From CAZNLH01 sp964573995 (GTDB taxonomy: Bacteria; Gemmatimonadota; CAZMKB01; CAZNLH01), in contig CAZNLH010000023.1 in NCBI GenBank assembly GCA_964573995.1, positions 1 through 38,083 of the forward strand: a stretch of DNA of 38,083 bases, in the 5' to 3' direction. The notes beneath the pieces are model-generated. The model had not been told where the DNA came from. It was given only the letters and a program-made list of their open reading frames with translations, and searched no databases. Position 1 is the stretch's first letter. The number at the start of each line of letters is the position of its first letter. This document shows positions 1-7,019 of the stretch, in pieces. The translations under genes and the position numbers were made by a program.

Positions 1-7
1 TGTCCAT

Positions 8-65
8 TATGAGGCTCTGGACTCTTACAGGCTAACCCTCGATAATACCGGAGGTCAGCCTCATA
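8..65. repeat. 9-bp perfect inverted repeat at window start
   Basis: TATGAGGCT at 8-16 is exactly complementary to AGCCTCATA at 57-65, enclosing a 40-nt loop. It lies upstream of the first gene and has no T-run. It could be an operator pair, a weak hairpin or chance. Nothing else is recognised in positions 1-131 except the ribosome binding site of the next gene. Confidence 0.3.
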
Positions 66-131
66 CGGAAGTCATTATGTCTAGGCCGTAGGCAAAAAGA
101 TGTTGCAAGGTACGTCTAAAGGAGGGCTCGA

Positions 132-569
132 GTGACGGTAGAGGCGAACAAGGAGATAGTCCGCGCTTTTGTAGAGGCCGGCAACCGCAACGATGTCGAT
201 GCCTTCGACTCCTTGCCGGCCCCGGGCTTTGTCGGGCACTGTGAGGCTACGCCCCGGGTGAACGTAACGAGTTGTGAAGACTTCGAGCGGTTTTACCTTG
301 AAACGGCTGCGACCTTTCCTGACCAGAAAATGACCTTGGGGACGCTTGTTGCGGAGGGTGACCTGGTCGCCTTCCGGGGGAAGTTCTCCGGGACGCAGAA
401 AGGCGCAATGGGGCCGTTTCCTCCTACCGGGAAGTTCGTGGAGTCCGATTGTGCCGGGATCTTCCAAGTAGAGAACGGCAGGATCGTCAGGCTCTGGGTT
501 TCCTGGGACAATCTCGGGGGCACGATGCAGCTCGGCCTGCTCCCCCCATCCAGTGCGCCGCCGGCCTGA
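132..569 (+). CDS. SnoaL-like / ester cyclase family protein (NTF2 fold)
   Basis: A 145-residue protein of the size and layout of SnoaL-like polyketide-cyclase/ester-cyclase domains. The N-terminal helix starts EANKEIVRAFVEAGN. The motif FPDQKMTLGTLVAEGDLVAFR is followed by a segment resembling the usual G-P-PTGK stretch (GPFPPTGKFVE). The end, GRIVRLWVSWDNLGGTMQLG, is typical of the family. These small cone-shaped proteins bind hydrophobic ligands, and many genomic members have no known substrate. The GTG start at 132 follows an AAAGGAGGG ribosome binding site with about 5 nt spacing. No signal peptide is visible, so it is probably cytoplasmic. The gene stands alone ahead of nhaA, and its substrate cannot be inferred from context. 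Confidence 0.8.
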   Translation: MTVEANKEIVRAFVEAGNRNDVDAFDSLPAPGFVGHCEATPRVNVTSCEDFERFYLETAATFPDQKMTLGTLVAEGDLVAFRGKFSGTQKGAMGPFPPTGKFVESDCAGIFQVENGRIVRLWVSWDNLGGTMQLGLLPPSSAPPA

Positions 570-740
570 AACGTATGGGGCTCCAATCTGTCGTGGGTAT
601 TGACGGGAGGAGCCGGTGAGGATTTGGGATGGCGGCCATGGTTGCCGGGGCATGAGCCGGTATCCTAAACGTTATTTGACAAGCGAAAGGCATTTCCCAT
701 CCCCAACGAGCCACACGCATATCCGTCATTGGGAAGAGTG

Positions 741-1973
741 ATGAGGTCACTCCGGAACTTCATCCGCCTCGAATCTGCGGGCGGGTTGTTCCTGATGGCG
801 GCGACCGTATTGGCCCTGGTCGTCGCCAATTCCCCCCTCGCGGTCTACTACAATTTGTTGTTGGATCTTCCCCTCGAGATCAGGGTCGGTACCTTCGGGA
901 TCGCCAAACCTTTGTTGCTCTGGATCAATGACGGCCTGATGGCGGTGTTTTTCTTCCTCGTCGGCATGGAGTTGAAACGCGAGGTGATCGAGGGGCACCT
1001 GTCGAGTCTGCGCCGGGCTAGTCTTCCGGCGTTCGCCGCCCTGGGTGGAATGCTGGCGCCCGCGGCCTTTTACGCGGCGCTGAACTGGGGCGACCCCGTC
1101 GCGATGAGGGGGTGGGCGATCCCGACGGCAACGGATATTGCCTTCGCCTTGGGAGTGCTCTCGCTTCTCGGAAAACGTGTCCCGCCGGCCCTCAAGGTCT
1201 TTCTGCTGAGCGTCGCCATCTTCGACGACCTCGGTGCGATCGTCGTGATCGCCCTGTTCTACACGGCGAAACTATCCCTGCTGTCCCTCCTCATCGCTGT
1301 CGTCTTGATTGTTGGTCTCGCTTGTTTGAACCGCCTGGGCGTGACGAGGGCCGCTGCCTACTTCCTGATCGGTATTCCGTTGTGGGTGGCGGTGTTGAAG
1401 TCCGGCGTGCATGCCACGCTGACGGGTGTCGTGCTGGCGATGTTCATCCCGCTGGATGTGCCGGTGGGATCTCCTTCCGCAGATCCGCAGGAGTCGCCTC
1501 TGCGCCACCTCGAACATGCGCTGCATCCGTGGGTCGCCTTTGGCGTCCTGCCGGTCTTCGCGTTCGCCAATGCAGGCATCTCGCTCGTGGGGCTCTCCAT
1601 CGCGGACGCGTTTCATTCCGTTCCGCTCGGCATCATGACCGGGTTGCTTATCGGCAAGCAGGTCGGCATCCTGGCGATGTGCTTTCTCGCGGTGTGGCTG
1701 GGAATTGCGTCGCCACCTGAAGGGGTAGACTGGCGGCAACTATACGGCACGATCTTGTTGTGTGGCATCGGGTTCACCATGAGCCTGTTCATAGCATCGC
1801 TTGCATTCGAGCAGGGCGGCGCGGCCTACCTGGGGCTGGATCGGCTCGGGATCCTGATTGGCTCATCTGTTTCCGGCGTACTGGGTTATCTCGTGCTTCG
1901 AGCCGCCATGGGCAATCGAGCCAAGACCACGTCGCAACGGCTAACGGCGGATGGCGTGATGTACCACACCTGA
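741..1973 (+). CDS. nhaA: Na+/H+ antiporter NhaA
   Basis: A 410-residue, roughly 12-TM inner-membrane sodium/proton antiporter that exports Na+ in exchange for H+. Family signatures are all present. NDGLMAVFFFLVGMELKRE is in the second helix. PTATDIAFALGVLSLLG carries the Asp equivalent to E. coli Asp133 at about residue 132. IFDDLGAIVVIALFY carries the paired transport aspartates (Asp163/164 equivalents) at about 162-163. The C-terminal GIGFTMSLFIASLAF is also intact. I chose ATG 741, which follows GGGAAGAG; a TTG at 729 would add four residues but lacks a ribosome binding site. No partner gene is adjacent. Base and codon use resembles the other accessory-looking genes at the left edge more than the AGG-rich core genes to the right. 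Confidence 0.96.
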   Translation: MRSLRNFIRLESAGGLFLMAATVLALVVANSPLAVYYNLLLDLPLEIRVGTFGIAKPLLLWINDGLMAVFFFLVGMELKREVIEGHLSSLRRASLPAFAALGGMLAPAAFYAALNWGDPVAMRGWAIPTATDIAFALGVLSLLGKRVPPALKVFLLSVAIFDDLGAIVVIALFYTAKLSLLSLLIAVVLIVGLACLNRLGVTRAAAYFLIGIPLWVAVLKSGVHATLTGVVLAMFIPLDVPVGSPSADPQESPLRHLEHALHPWVAFGVLPVFAFANAGISLVGLSIADAFHSVPLGIMTGLLIGKQVGILAMCFLAVWLGIASPPEGVDWRQLYGTILLCGIGFTMSLFIASLAFEQGGAAYLGLDRLGILIGSSVSGVLGYLVLRAAMGNRAKTTSQRLTADGVMYHT

Positions 1974-2037
1974 AGCGCCGGTCGTTAGACAAATGTAAGC
2001 GAGTCAAGTCGGTTTTCTCGAAACGTAAGAGGCAATC

Positions 2038-2066
2038 TTGACACCTAAGACAACTCATGTTATACT
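2038..2066 (+). promoter_or_regulatory. Consensus sigma-70 promoter for the antitoxin gene
   Basis: TTGACA (2038-2043), a 17-nt spacer, then TATACT (2061-2066). This is the closest to consensus in the window. The expected transcription start is at about 2073 and the antitoxin ATG is at 2074, so the transcript would be leaderless or nearly so. No Shine-Dalgarno is visible. Confidence 0.8.
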
Positions 2067-2073
2067 TTTTTTT

Positions 2074-2424
2074 ATGAAAACCGGAATTTCAATTCCGGGC
2101 CCTCTATTCATCGCGCCGGATCGCTTAGCAAAAAAGATGGGCCTTTCCTGGAGTGAACGCCATCGGGGTGCTGTTAAGGCCCACCTGAGAAAGCACCAAC
2201 GTAGGGCAGGGGCGGAGGCCCTCAACGATGTCCATGAAGGAGATATTGAGAGCAGAAGGTTGGATCCGACCCTGGAATTGCTGCAAGACTCATCACTGCG
2301 TGAGGAAGAATGGTATCCCGTAGAGGGGAAATTTGGTGGGCTTCATTGCCGTTGCCTGGAGGCTCTGAGTCTGAATGTCGTTGTCCCGTCGTCGCAGTCC
2401 AATTGGGCGCATTCCAAAGGGTAA
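2074..2424 (+). CDS. MazE-like / ribbon-helix-helix antitoxin with read-through tail
   Basis: The first 80 residues match small antitoxins that precede MazF toxins. MKTGISIPGPLF is the DNA-binding strand, RLAKKMGLSWSERHRGAV the helix pair, and EALNDVHE, LDPTLELLQ and SLREEEW the toxin-binding tail. Family members normally end at that EEW. Here the stop is missing and the frame runs on for 36 unrelated residues through the toxin gene, ending at TAA 2422-2424. The consensus IPD/EAAE-type positions are altered (IPGPLFIAPDRL), another sign of decay. The promoter is intact and the message is predicted to be leaderless. The downstream toxin is truncated. The gene may still make a DNA-binding protein or may be relaxing into a pseudogene. 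Confidence 0.7.
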   Translation: MKTGISIPGPLFIAPDRLAKKMGLSWSERHRGAVKAHLRKHQRRAGAEALNDVHEGDIESRRLDPTLELLQDSSLREEEWYPVEGKFGGLHCRCLEALSLNVVVPSSQSNWAHSKG

Positions 2425-2435
2425 GACGTGGGTGA
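2310..2435 (+). pseudogene. MazF-type endoribonuclease toxin, truncated remnant
   Basis: In the frame starting with ATG 2310, which overlaps the antitoxin's EEW codons, the translation begins VSRRGEIWWASLPLPGGSE and continues CPVVAVQLGAF. It then stops at TGA 2433-2435 after 41 codons. This aligns by eye with the MazF/PemK N-terminus (RGEIWWA.LP.P.GSEPGYRRPVVVVQ.D.F). The RRPVV and QSDxFN segments are degraded (CRCPVVAVQLGAF), and the remaining two thirds of a usual ~110-residue toxin is absent. The start of the GT39 gene at 2375 lies inside the remnant, so the toxin was probably cut by the rearrangement that brought that gene in. The remnant is too short to be an active RNase. Confidence 0.72.
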
Positions 2436-4459
2436 GGCTCCTTGTTGGGCTCACGCTCTTGATCGCTGCCGCCCTGCGGTGCTGGAACCTCGATGGACAC
2501 GGCTTCGGCAACCTATACTACTCCCCGGCCGTACTCAGCATGGCCGCGGACTGGCACAATTTCTTTTACGCGGCGTTCGATCCGGCGGGATTCCTCTCGA
2601 TCGGAAAGCCGCCCGTAGCCTTCTGGTTGCAGGCCCTTGGCGTCCGCATATTCGGGTTCAACGCCCTCGCGATCCATCTGCCGCAGGTCATAGCAGGCTT
2701 GCTCTCGGTGCTGATCGTGTTCATACTGGCGCGGCGAGTCACGGATGTTTATGGAGCGGTTATCGCTGCGTTGATCGCGGCCGTCACGCCCGCCAGTGTT
2801 GCCGCGGACCGGAGCAACCTGGCCGACAGTTGGCTGCTCCTCGTCCTTCTCGGGGCCACGGCCTTGATACTAAGTGCGAGCGATACAGTTAGCGCCAGGC
2901 GCCTCGCCCTGGGATCTGTGTTAGTTGGCATAGGATTCATGACCAAGTTCATGGCGGCCTATGTCTCGATTCCGGCGCTTTTCCTGACGTACGCGCTCAC
3001 TGCGCCTATCGTGCTTCGCCGCCGTTTTATACACCTTGGTCTAGCGACAATCCTGATAGCCTTTACTTCGCTTGCCTGGCCCCTTGCCGTCGACCTCACG
3101 CCGAGAGGCCATCGCCCCTACGTTGCGGAGACGAACGATGACTCGATGCTGAATCTCGCGTTTGGATTGCAGGGCCTTGGCCGGCTCTTTGGCCGTGCTG
3201 CGCCCGGGACGAGGGACACTGGGTCGGCATCGAGATCCCAGCCTGAGCCCAAGGCCCCGGGACCAAAGACGCCGGGCGATGGACAAGCCTCAGGGCGTGA
3301 GGGTTTCCAGGCCTGGCCTGGCCCAGGCTCTCCGGGTGCCGGAGTGCCGGCGTCACAGGTCATCACCGGTCATGGGGGCCCCCCGGGCCCGTTTCGACTG
3401 GCCAACAGGGACATGGCGGGCCATATCACGTGGTTCCTGCCCGTAATCTTTATCGGTGCGTTGGCGACGATCCGCCGGAGGTCCTTGGCCCCGCCCTGGC
3501 TGCGAACACATCGGGACGTGTTCTTATGGATCGTCTGGTTCCTGACTTTTGCCGCCGTATTCAGCCTGCCCCGGACATTCATCCACCCTTATTACCTTAT
3601 GCTGCTGGCGCCCCCCGTGGCTGTTCTTACAGCCGTATCGACACGTCTCTTGTGGAAGGACCTCGAACGCCCCGGACGATCGATGATTCTCCCCGCAGCG
3701 GCCGTGGTACTCACTCTCTTATGGCACGTGCGAGTCCTCGGTTTCTATCCCCCATGGGCGAGATGGCTTGCGCCCATTCTTATCGTGATGGGACTTGTGA
3801 GCGTGGCCGGCATGTTGGTTGCGAGGTCGCAGTTCAACCGGAAGGCCGCATTTGGCCTCGGTGGAGCGGCGGCGTTTGTGTGTCCTCTGTTGTGGTCGGC
3901 AACGCCCGCCCTGGCTCCAATGGGGCGCATGGTTCCGATTGCCGATCCTACGCTGCTCGATTACCGGGGGGCCTGGGCCGCCGACACCTCGCGACCGATC
4001 CATCTACCAACCCTCGTTCGATTCCTGCGGGAGAACCGCCGAGGCGAGCGATTTATTTTGGCCGTGCGGGACATCCACTGGGCGGCGCCCGTGATCCTCG
4101 AGACCGGCGATGCGGTCATGGCCTTCGGTGGCTACTACGGTCGCGAGGAGACACTGAGCATCAAGGAATTCTCTCACATGGTGTCCTCGGGAGAAGTCAG
4201 ATACGTTCTCCTCGCCGAGTCCGGGAACATGGGACAGATGGCAGGGTCCCCCACACAGCGCTCATCGCGGAACCGGATCGAGGAATGGGTGAGGAGCAAT
4301 GGAACCCTTGTACCGGCCGAGGTGTGGCAGTCCCCCGAGGCTGAAAAGGCTCATGGCCGGGTGCCCATGCCAATGTGGGGTCCTACGGACCAGATGATCT
4401 CTATGATGTATGGTGAGTCTGCGCTCGAGCTTTACGACTGCCGCGCGGCTCATAACTGA
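2375..4459 (+). CDS. GT39-family (ArnT/PMT-like) membrane glycosyltransferase
   Basis: A 694-residue polytopic protein. Dolichyl-phosphate-mannose/ArnT-type transferases move sugars from a lipid-phosphate donor to envelope acceptors on the outer face of the inner membrane. TM1 is near residues 20-38. It is followed by the family's luminal loop (NLYYSPAVLSMAADWHNFFYAAF, then GFLSIGKPPVAFWLQAL), and DRSNLADSWLLLVLL is in a later helix. About ten more hydrophobic segments follow, then a soluble C-terminal domain from about 530 (FLRENRRGERFILA). Residues about 275-340 are a Pro/Gly-rich, low-complexity stretch; relatives often have a Gly-rich loop here, but this one looks expanded by palindromic DNA. 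ATG 2375 lies within the mazF remnant. A start nearer GTG 2414-2430 is possible. Confidence 0.82.
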   Translation: MSLSRRRSPIGRIPKGKTWVRLLVGLTLLIAAALRCWNLDGHGFGNLYYSPAVLSMAADWHNFFYAAFDPAGFLSIGKPPVAFWLQALGVRIFGFNALAIHLPQVIAGLLSVLIVFILARRVTDVYGAVIAALIAAVTPASVAADRSNLADSWLLLVLLGATALILSASDTVSARRLALGSVLVGIGFMTKFMAAYVSIPALFLTYALTAPIVLRRRFIHLGLATILIAFTSLAWPLAVDLTPRGHRPYVAETNDDSMLNLAFGLQGLGRLFGRAAPGTRDTGSASRSQPEPKAPGPKTPGDGQASGREGFQAWPGPGSPGAGVPASQVITGHGGPPGPFRLANRDMAGHITWFLPVIFIGALATIRRRSLAPPWLRTHRDVFLWIVWFLTFAAVFSLPRTFIHPYYLMLLAPPVAVLTAVSTRLLWKDLERPGRSMILPAAAVVLTLLWHVRVLGFYPPWARWLAPILIVMGLVSVAGMLVARSQFNRKAAFGLGGAAAFVCPLLWSATPALAPMGRMVPIADPTLLDYRGAWAADTSRPIHLPTLVRFLRENRRGERFILAVRDIHWAAPVILETGDAVMAFGGYYGREETLSIKEFSHMVSSGEVRYVLLAESGNMGQMAGSPTQRSSRNRIEEWVRSNGTLVPAEVWQSPEAEKAHGRVPMPMWGPTDQMISMMYGESALELYDCRAAHN
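3195..3395. repeat. Palindrome-rich low-complexity insertion inside the GT39 gene
   Basis: This GC-rich block encodes the Pro/Gly/Ser linker of the GT39 protein. It contains nested perfect palindromes: CCAGGCCTGG at 3307-3316 and GCCTGGCCCAGGC at 3316-3328. GCCGG-type repeats lie at about 3338-3352 and a GGGCCC block near 3378-3390. Three other frames are also open here. It resembles a REP/RPE-type palindromic element inserted in frame, but I cannot compare it with other copies. Confidence 0.4.
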
Positions 4460-4645
4460 AAGGGCTGTCGCTCCGTGAGTGGTGGCGTTGAATGTCGCAA
4501 TCCTATATATTGTATCTCTTCTCGACTCCGTTTTGCAAGGGGGTAATTATTGGTGTCGCGATGGTACGCAAGAAAAAGAATTGATAGAGGGCGAATCATG
4601 ATGAGGAACGGTAAAGCGAAAACCCTCGGAAAGAGAGTGAGTGAA

Positions 4646-4999
4646 ATGAGAAGTGATAGGATAACTTCGATGATTTTCCTTGCCCTTGGTCTTATTATAC
4701 TCGTTGGTTGTGGTGAAGAACCTTCACGACCACAAACAGGTTTTATATCGGTATCCGTGACCGACAGAACATCTCAGGAAGCAGTTTCAGATGTAGAGAT
4801 TGATATTGCCCCAATTCATCGCGTGCTGAATACCAATGAGGATGGTCTGGCCGTTTTTGAAGTTGCCCCGGGGGACTATTTTGTGGATGCGAAGGTGTGT
4901 TGCTCGGGGCCTGGCTGGATTGATTACCACGTCCCAGCCACTGTCACGGCAGGGGATACGAGTAAGGTAGATTTGGAGGCGTGTCTATCTTGCTTATAG
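4646..4999 (+). CDS. Small lipoprotein with carboxypeptidase-regulatory-like fold
   Basis: Starting at ATG 4646, the 117-residue product opens MRSDRITSMIFLALGLIILVGC. This is a lipoprotein signal with lipobox LVGC, giving a mature N-terminal Cys at residue 22. The mature part (GFISVSVTDRTSQEAVSDVEI, then NEDGLAVFEVAPGDYFVDAK) has the pattern of Ig-like carboxypeptidase-regulatory/PEGA-type beta sandwiches. It ends with four Cys (CCSGPG, CLSC). GGAAAGAGAG precedes ATG 4646. ATG 4598 and TTG 4550 would add an unlikely charged extension. The gene is visibly AT-richer than its neighbours. It is probably anchored in the envelope, function unknown. Confidence 0.65.
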   Translation: MRSDRITSMIFLALGLIILVGCGEEPSRPQTGFISVSVTDRTSQEAVSDVEIDIAPIHRVLNTNEDGLAVFEVAPGDYFVDAKVCCSGPGWIDYHVPATVTAGDTSKVDLEACLSCL

Positions 5000-5071
5000 A
5001 GAAAAATGCGATCCTCCTCGTGGTGGGGGAGGAAGGGATGGGGGATACGGAATGGTTCCGGGAGATGCTCC

Positions 5072-5641
5072 ATGGTATTGGGCCACATCTTTGAAGTCAT
5101 ATTCGTCCTGTGGCCCCTCTCAGAGGTAATCCTTGGGATTGCAGCGAGGGGAAGGGGCGAGGATGCAGTGGTTAGGGACCGCGGTTCGGTATGGATGATA
5201 TGGGCCGCGATCATGGTGAGTATAGGAGCGGGCGTGTGGTTGAGTGGGATCAATGGGGGATCGATGCGCGTATCGCTTGTCGTGCTGCGATCTATGTCCC
5301 TCGTGCTGCTTCTTGCAGGTCTGATCATCAGGTGGGTTGCTTTTGCAACTCTCGGGTCTTTCTTTACTTCGAGGGTCATAATTCAAAGGAATCAGAGGAT
5401 CGTGCGTTCGGGGTTGTATGGCGTGATCCGCCATCCCTCTTATACAGGCCTGCTCTTGTCTTTCGCTGGACTCGGTATTTTCCTTGCGAATTGGTGGAGT
5501 CTCACCGCGATAATTGTTCCGATCACCATCGCCATACTGTACCGTATACACATTGAGGAGTCCGCCTTGAGGGAGGCCTTCGGGGATGAATACGTCAGTT
5601 ATTGCAATGTCACCAGGAGGCTGATGCCGGGTCTTTATTAA
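5072..5641 (+). CDS. Isoprenylcysteine carboxyl methyltransferase-like membrane protein
   Basis: A 189-residue protein with about five TM helices and the ICMT/PEMT-family signature in its C-terminal half. RSGLYGVIRHPSYTGLLL forms the SAM-binding region (the RHP motif). It is followed by IHIEESALREAFGDEYVSYC, matching the usual EE..L...FG..Y..Y ending. Bacterial members are SAM-dependent methyltransferases or relatives of NnrU-type proteins, and most substrates are unknown. ATG 5072 follows GGGAGA at 5059-5064. The frame is open back to 5006, but that extension is Gly/Arg/Trp-rich and not family-like. It lies 72 nt after the lipoprotein gene, perhaps co-transcribed. Confidence 0.82.
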   Translation: MVLGHIFEVIFVLWPLSEVILGIAARGRGEDAVVRDRGSVWMIWAAIMVSIGAGVWLSGINGGSMRVSLVVLRSMSLVLLLAGLIIRWVAFATLGSFFTSRVIIQRNQRIVRSGLYGVIRHPSYTGLLLSFAGLGIFLANWWSLTAIIVPITIAILYRIHIEESALREAFGDEYVSYCNVTRRLMPGLY

Positions 5642-5827
5642 GTGGGGATGGATAGAGAGGACAGTTTCGGAAAATTCATAGAGGTCCCGACGCCCCAGTG
5701 CATCTTGACAGGCTCGGCCGCCCGGCCGATGGCCCCCGGCACGCAGATATGCGCCGTATTGTTGGGTGGAGACCAGCAGGGCGGCGACGTTCCCGGTGAC
5801 CCTTTGGAAACGGTGGAGGCCGGATGA
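5642..5827 (+). CDS. Possible small protein, 61 aa
   Basis: A short GTG-started frame immediately after the methyltransferase stop, overlapping the next frame by an ATGA-like junction. The middle (VPTPQCILTGS...MAPGTQICAVLL) loosely recalls the N-terminus of small proteins that open with a 'C.L.G..L.PG..FY.VL' pattern. The rest of such a protein is missing. It may be a real tiny gene, a truncated remnant or non-coding. No signal peptide and no strong ribosome binding site. Confidence 0.3.
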   Translation: MGMDREDSFGKFIEVPTPQCILTGSAARPMAPGTQICAVLLGGDQQGGDVPGDPLETVEAG

Positions 5828-5844
5828 CCCGGAGAGGAGGTATC

Positions 5845-6069
5845 ATGGACAAGGGATCTCGATGGCTCAGAAGACGATTCAGTTGTCGCGAGGTGCAGGG
5901 CGGAGAAGCGCACTTGTTGATCCGCGTAAGTGAGATCGGCGGAAAGAAGTACCTGAAGGGCGTGCAGTGCGACAATCCCGCTCACTATGATCTTGCAGGT
6001 GGGGATTGCAGTTGGACCTGCTGGGAGGAGATATCACGCTCGTTGGGCGTTCTCCACGGGAATAAGTAA
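5845..6069 (+). CDS. Small Cys-containing hypothetical protein
   Basis: A 74-residue basic protein from ATG 5845, preceded by GGAGAGGAGG at 5831-5840. The context is strong enough to prefer it over the upstream ATG at 5824. Four cysteines lie in FSCREV, VQCDNP and GDCSWTCW. The last two form a CxxxC pair next to two Trp, which could bind a metal or form a disulfide. I do not recognise the family. No signal peptide or membrane segment is seen. It lies 74 nt before the alpha/beta hydrolase gene and may be its operon partner. Confidence 0.5.
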   Translation: MDKGSRWLRRRFSCREVQGGEAHLLIRVSEIGGKKYLKGVQCDNPAHYDLAGGDCSWTCWEEISRSLGVLHGNK

Positions 6070-6143
6070 CATGCAAGGATGGGGGGCCGGGTATATCCGG
6101 TTTCAAGGTAAGGCAACGAACCGTTCAAGAGAGGTATGATGCA

Positions 6144-6845
6144 ATGACGAGGGACTTGTTGATCTTGGTTGCCCTGATCGGGGTCATCTGCCTGGCCGGG
6201 CCCCCGGCGATGCAGGCAGCCGGGGAGAACGAACCGGGCACAGGGAAGGTGGTCGATCCGGGCAGGAAGTGCCTATTTTACCTGCACGGCGCATGGATCG
6301 AAGAGAAGGGGCTGGATGCCGTGCACCCGGTATTCGGCCGCTATAGGTACGAGGATATCGTTCGTGCGTTTTCGGAAAGGGGGTTCCTGGTATTCAGCGA
6401 GGCACGCCTCAAGAGGGTCGATGTCGATGCCTATGCCGAGGAGATAGCGGGGCGTATAAGGGACCTTATGAGTGATGGAGTCCCACCTGAGAACATCACG
6501 GTGACGGGCCATTCCAAGGGTGGGATGATTGCGCTCGCAGTGGCCTCCAAGGTGGGCAATGAGAAGATCAATTACGTTATCCTGGCCGGTTGCGGAAGGG
6601 AAGGAACCCCGTTCGGCAGGGGATACCGGGATTTTCTCAAGGGGAATGGCGACAAGATCAGGGGGCGGATCCTTTCGCTGTACGACTCCTCGGACAGGAT
6701 CGCGGGGACTTGCCGTGAGGCCCTTGGTGCGGCTTCCGGCGTGGTTTCCGAGGAGGTGGTGCTCCATACGGGCCTGGGGCACGGGCTGTTCTTTTCTCCT
6801 GATCCGAGGTGGGTAGACAGGGTTGTGGAGTGGGCCGGCCTGTGA
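6144..6845 (+). CDS. Exported alpha/beta hydrolase
   Basis: A 233-residue protein with a Sec signal peptide (hydrophobic LLILVALIGVICLAG, probable cleavage after MQAAG). The alpha/beta-hydrolase core follows. CLFYLHGAW is the oxyanion-loop strand. VTGHSKGGMIAL is the nucleophile elbow (GxSxG-type, Ser about residue 122). LYDSSDRIAG carries the likely acid at about 180. GLGHGLFF carries the catalytic His at about 212. The triad order is complete, so an active periplasmic esterase or peptidase-like enzyme is expected, substrate unknown. ATG 6144 follows AGAGAGG at about 6128-6134. The C-terminus (PRWVDRVVEWAGL) matches the family end. Confidence 0.82.
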   Translation: MTRDLLILVALIGVICLAGPPAMQAAGENEPGTGKVVDPGRKCLFYLHGAWIEEKGLDAVHPVFGRYRYEDIVRAFSERGFLVFSEARLKRVDVDAYAEEIAGRIRDLMSDGVPPENITVTGHSKGGMIALAVASKVGNEKINYVILAGCGREGTPFGRGYRDFLKGNGDKIRGRILSLYDSSDRIAGTCREALGAASGVVSEEVVLHTGLGHGLFFSPDPRWVDRVVEWAGL

Positions 6846-6915
6846 CGGGCCGGGGGGCGGGATCAAGACTCACGGAATCCGAAAACAGGGGAAAACTCCG
6901 GAAATCAAACCTCAT

Positions 6916-6945
6916 TTGACAAGGGCTTCCCCTTTATGGTAAAAT
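6916..6945 (+). promoter_or_regulatory. Sigma-70 promoter for the DUF362 / Asp-box operon
   Basis: TTGACA (6916-6921), an 18-nt spacer, then TAAAAT (6940-6945). The expected start is at about 6952, giving a leader of roughly 45-70 nt to the DUF362 gene. Confidence 0.7.
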
Positions 6946-7019
6946 AGTCACCAGGTTTTTTAGGTTCGGCGCACGAGAGGGTTTATCCATCTCTGATGTT
7001 GAAAGGATGGGATGCGATC

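Noticed and set aside
81..653. 190-residue minus-strand frame over the first gene
   Set aside because: The opposite + frame is a recognisable SnoaL-like protein with a good ribosome binding site.
676..704. Promoter for nhaA with TTGACA at 676-681
   Set aside because: No acceptable -10 hexamer lies 16-18 nt downstream.
2038..2073. N-terminal extension of the antitoxin from TTG 2038
   Set aside because: The extension is encoded by the -35 to -10 promoter itself, and family members start at MKT.
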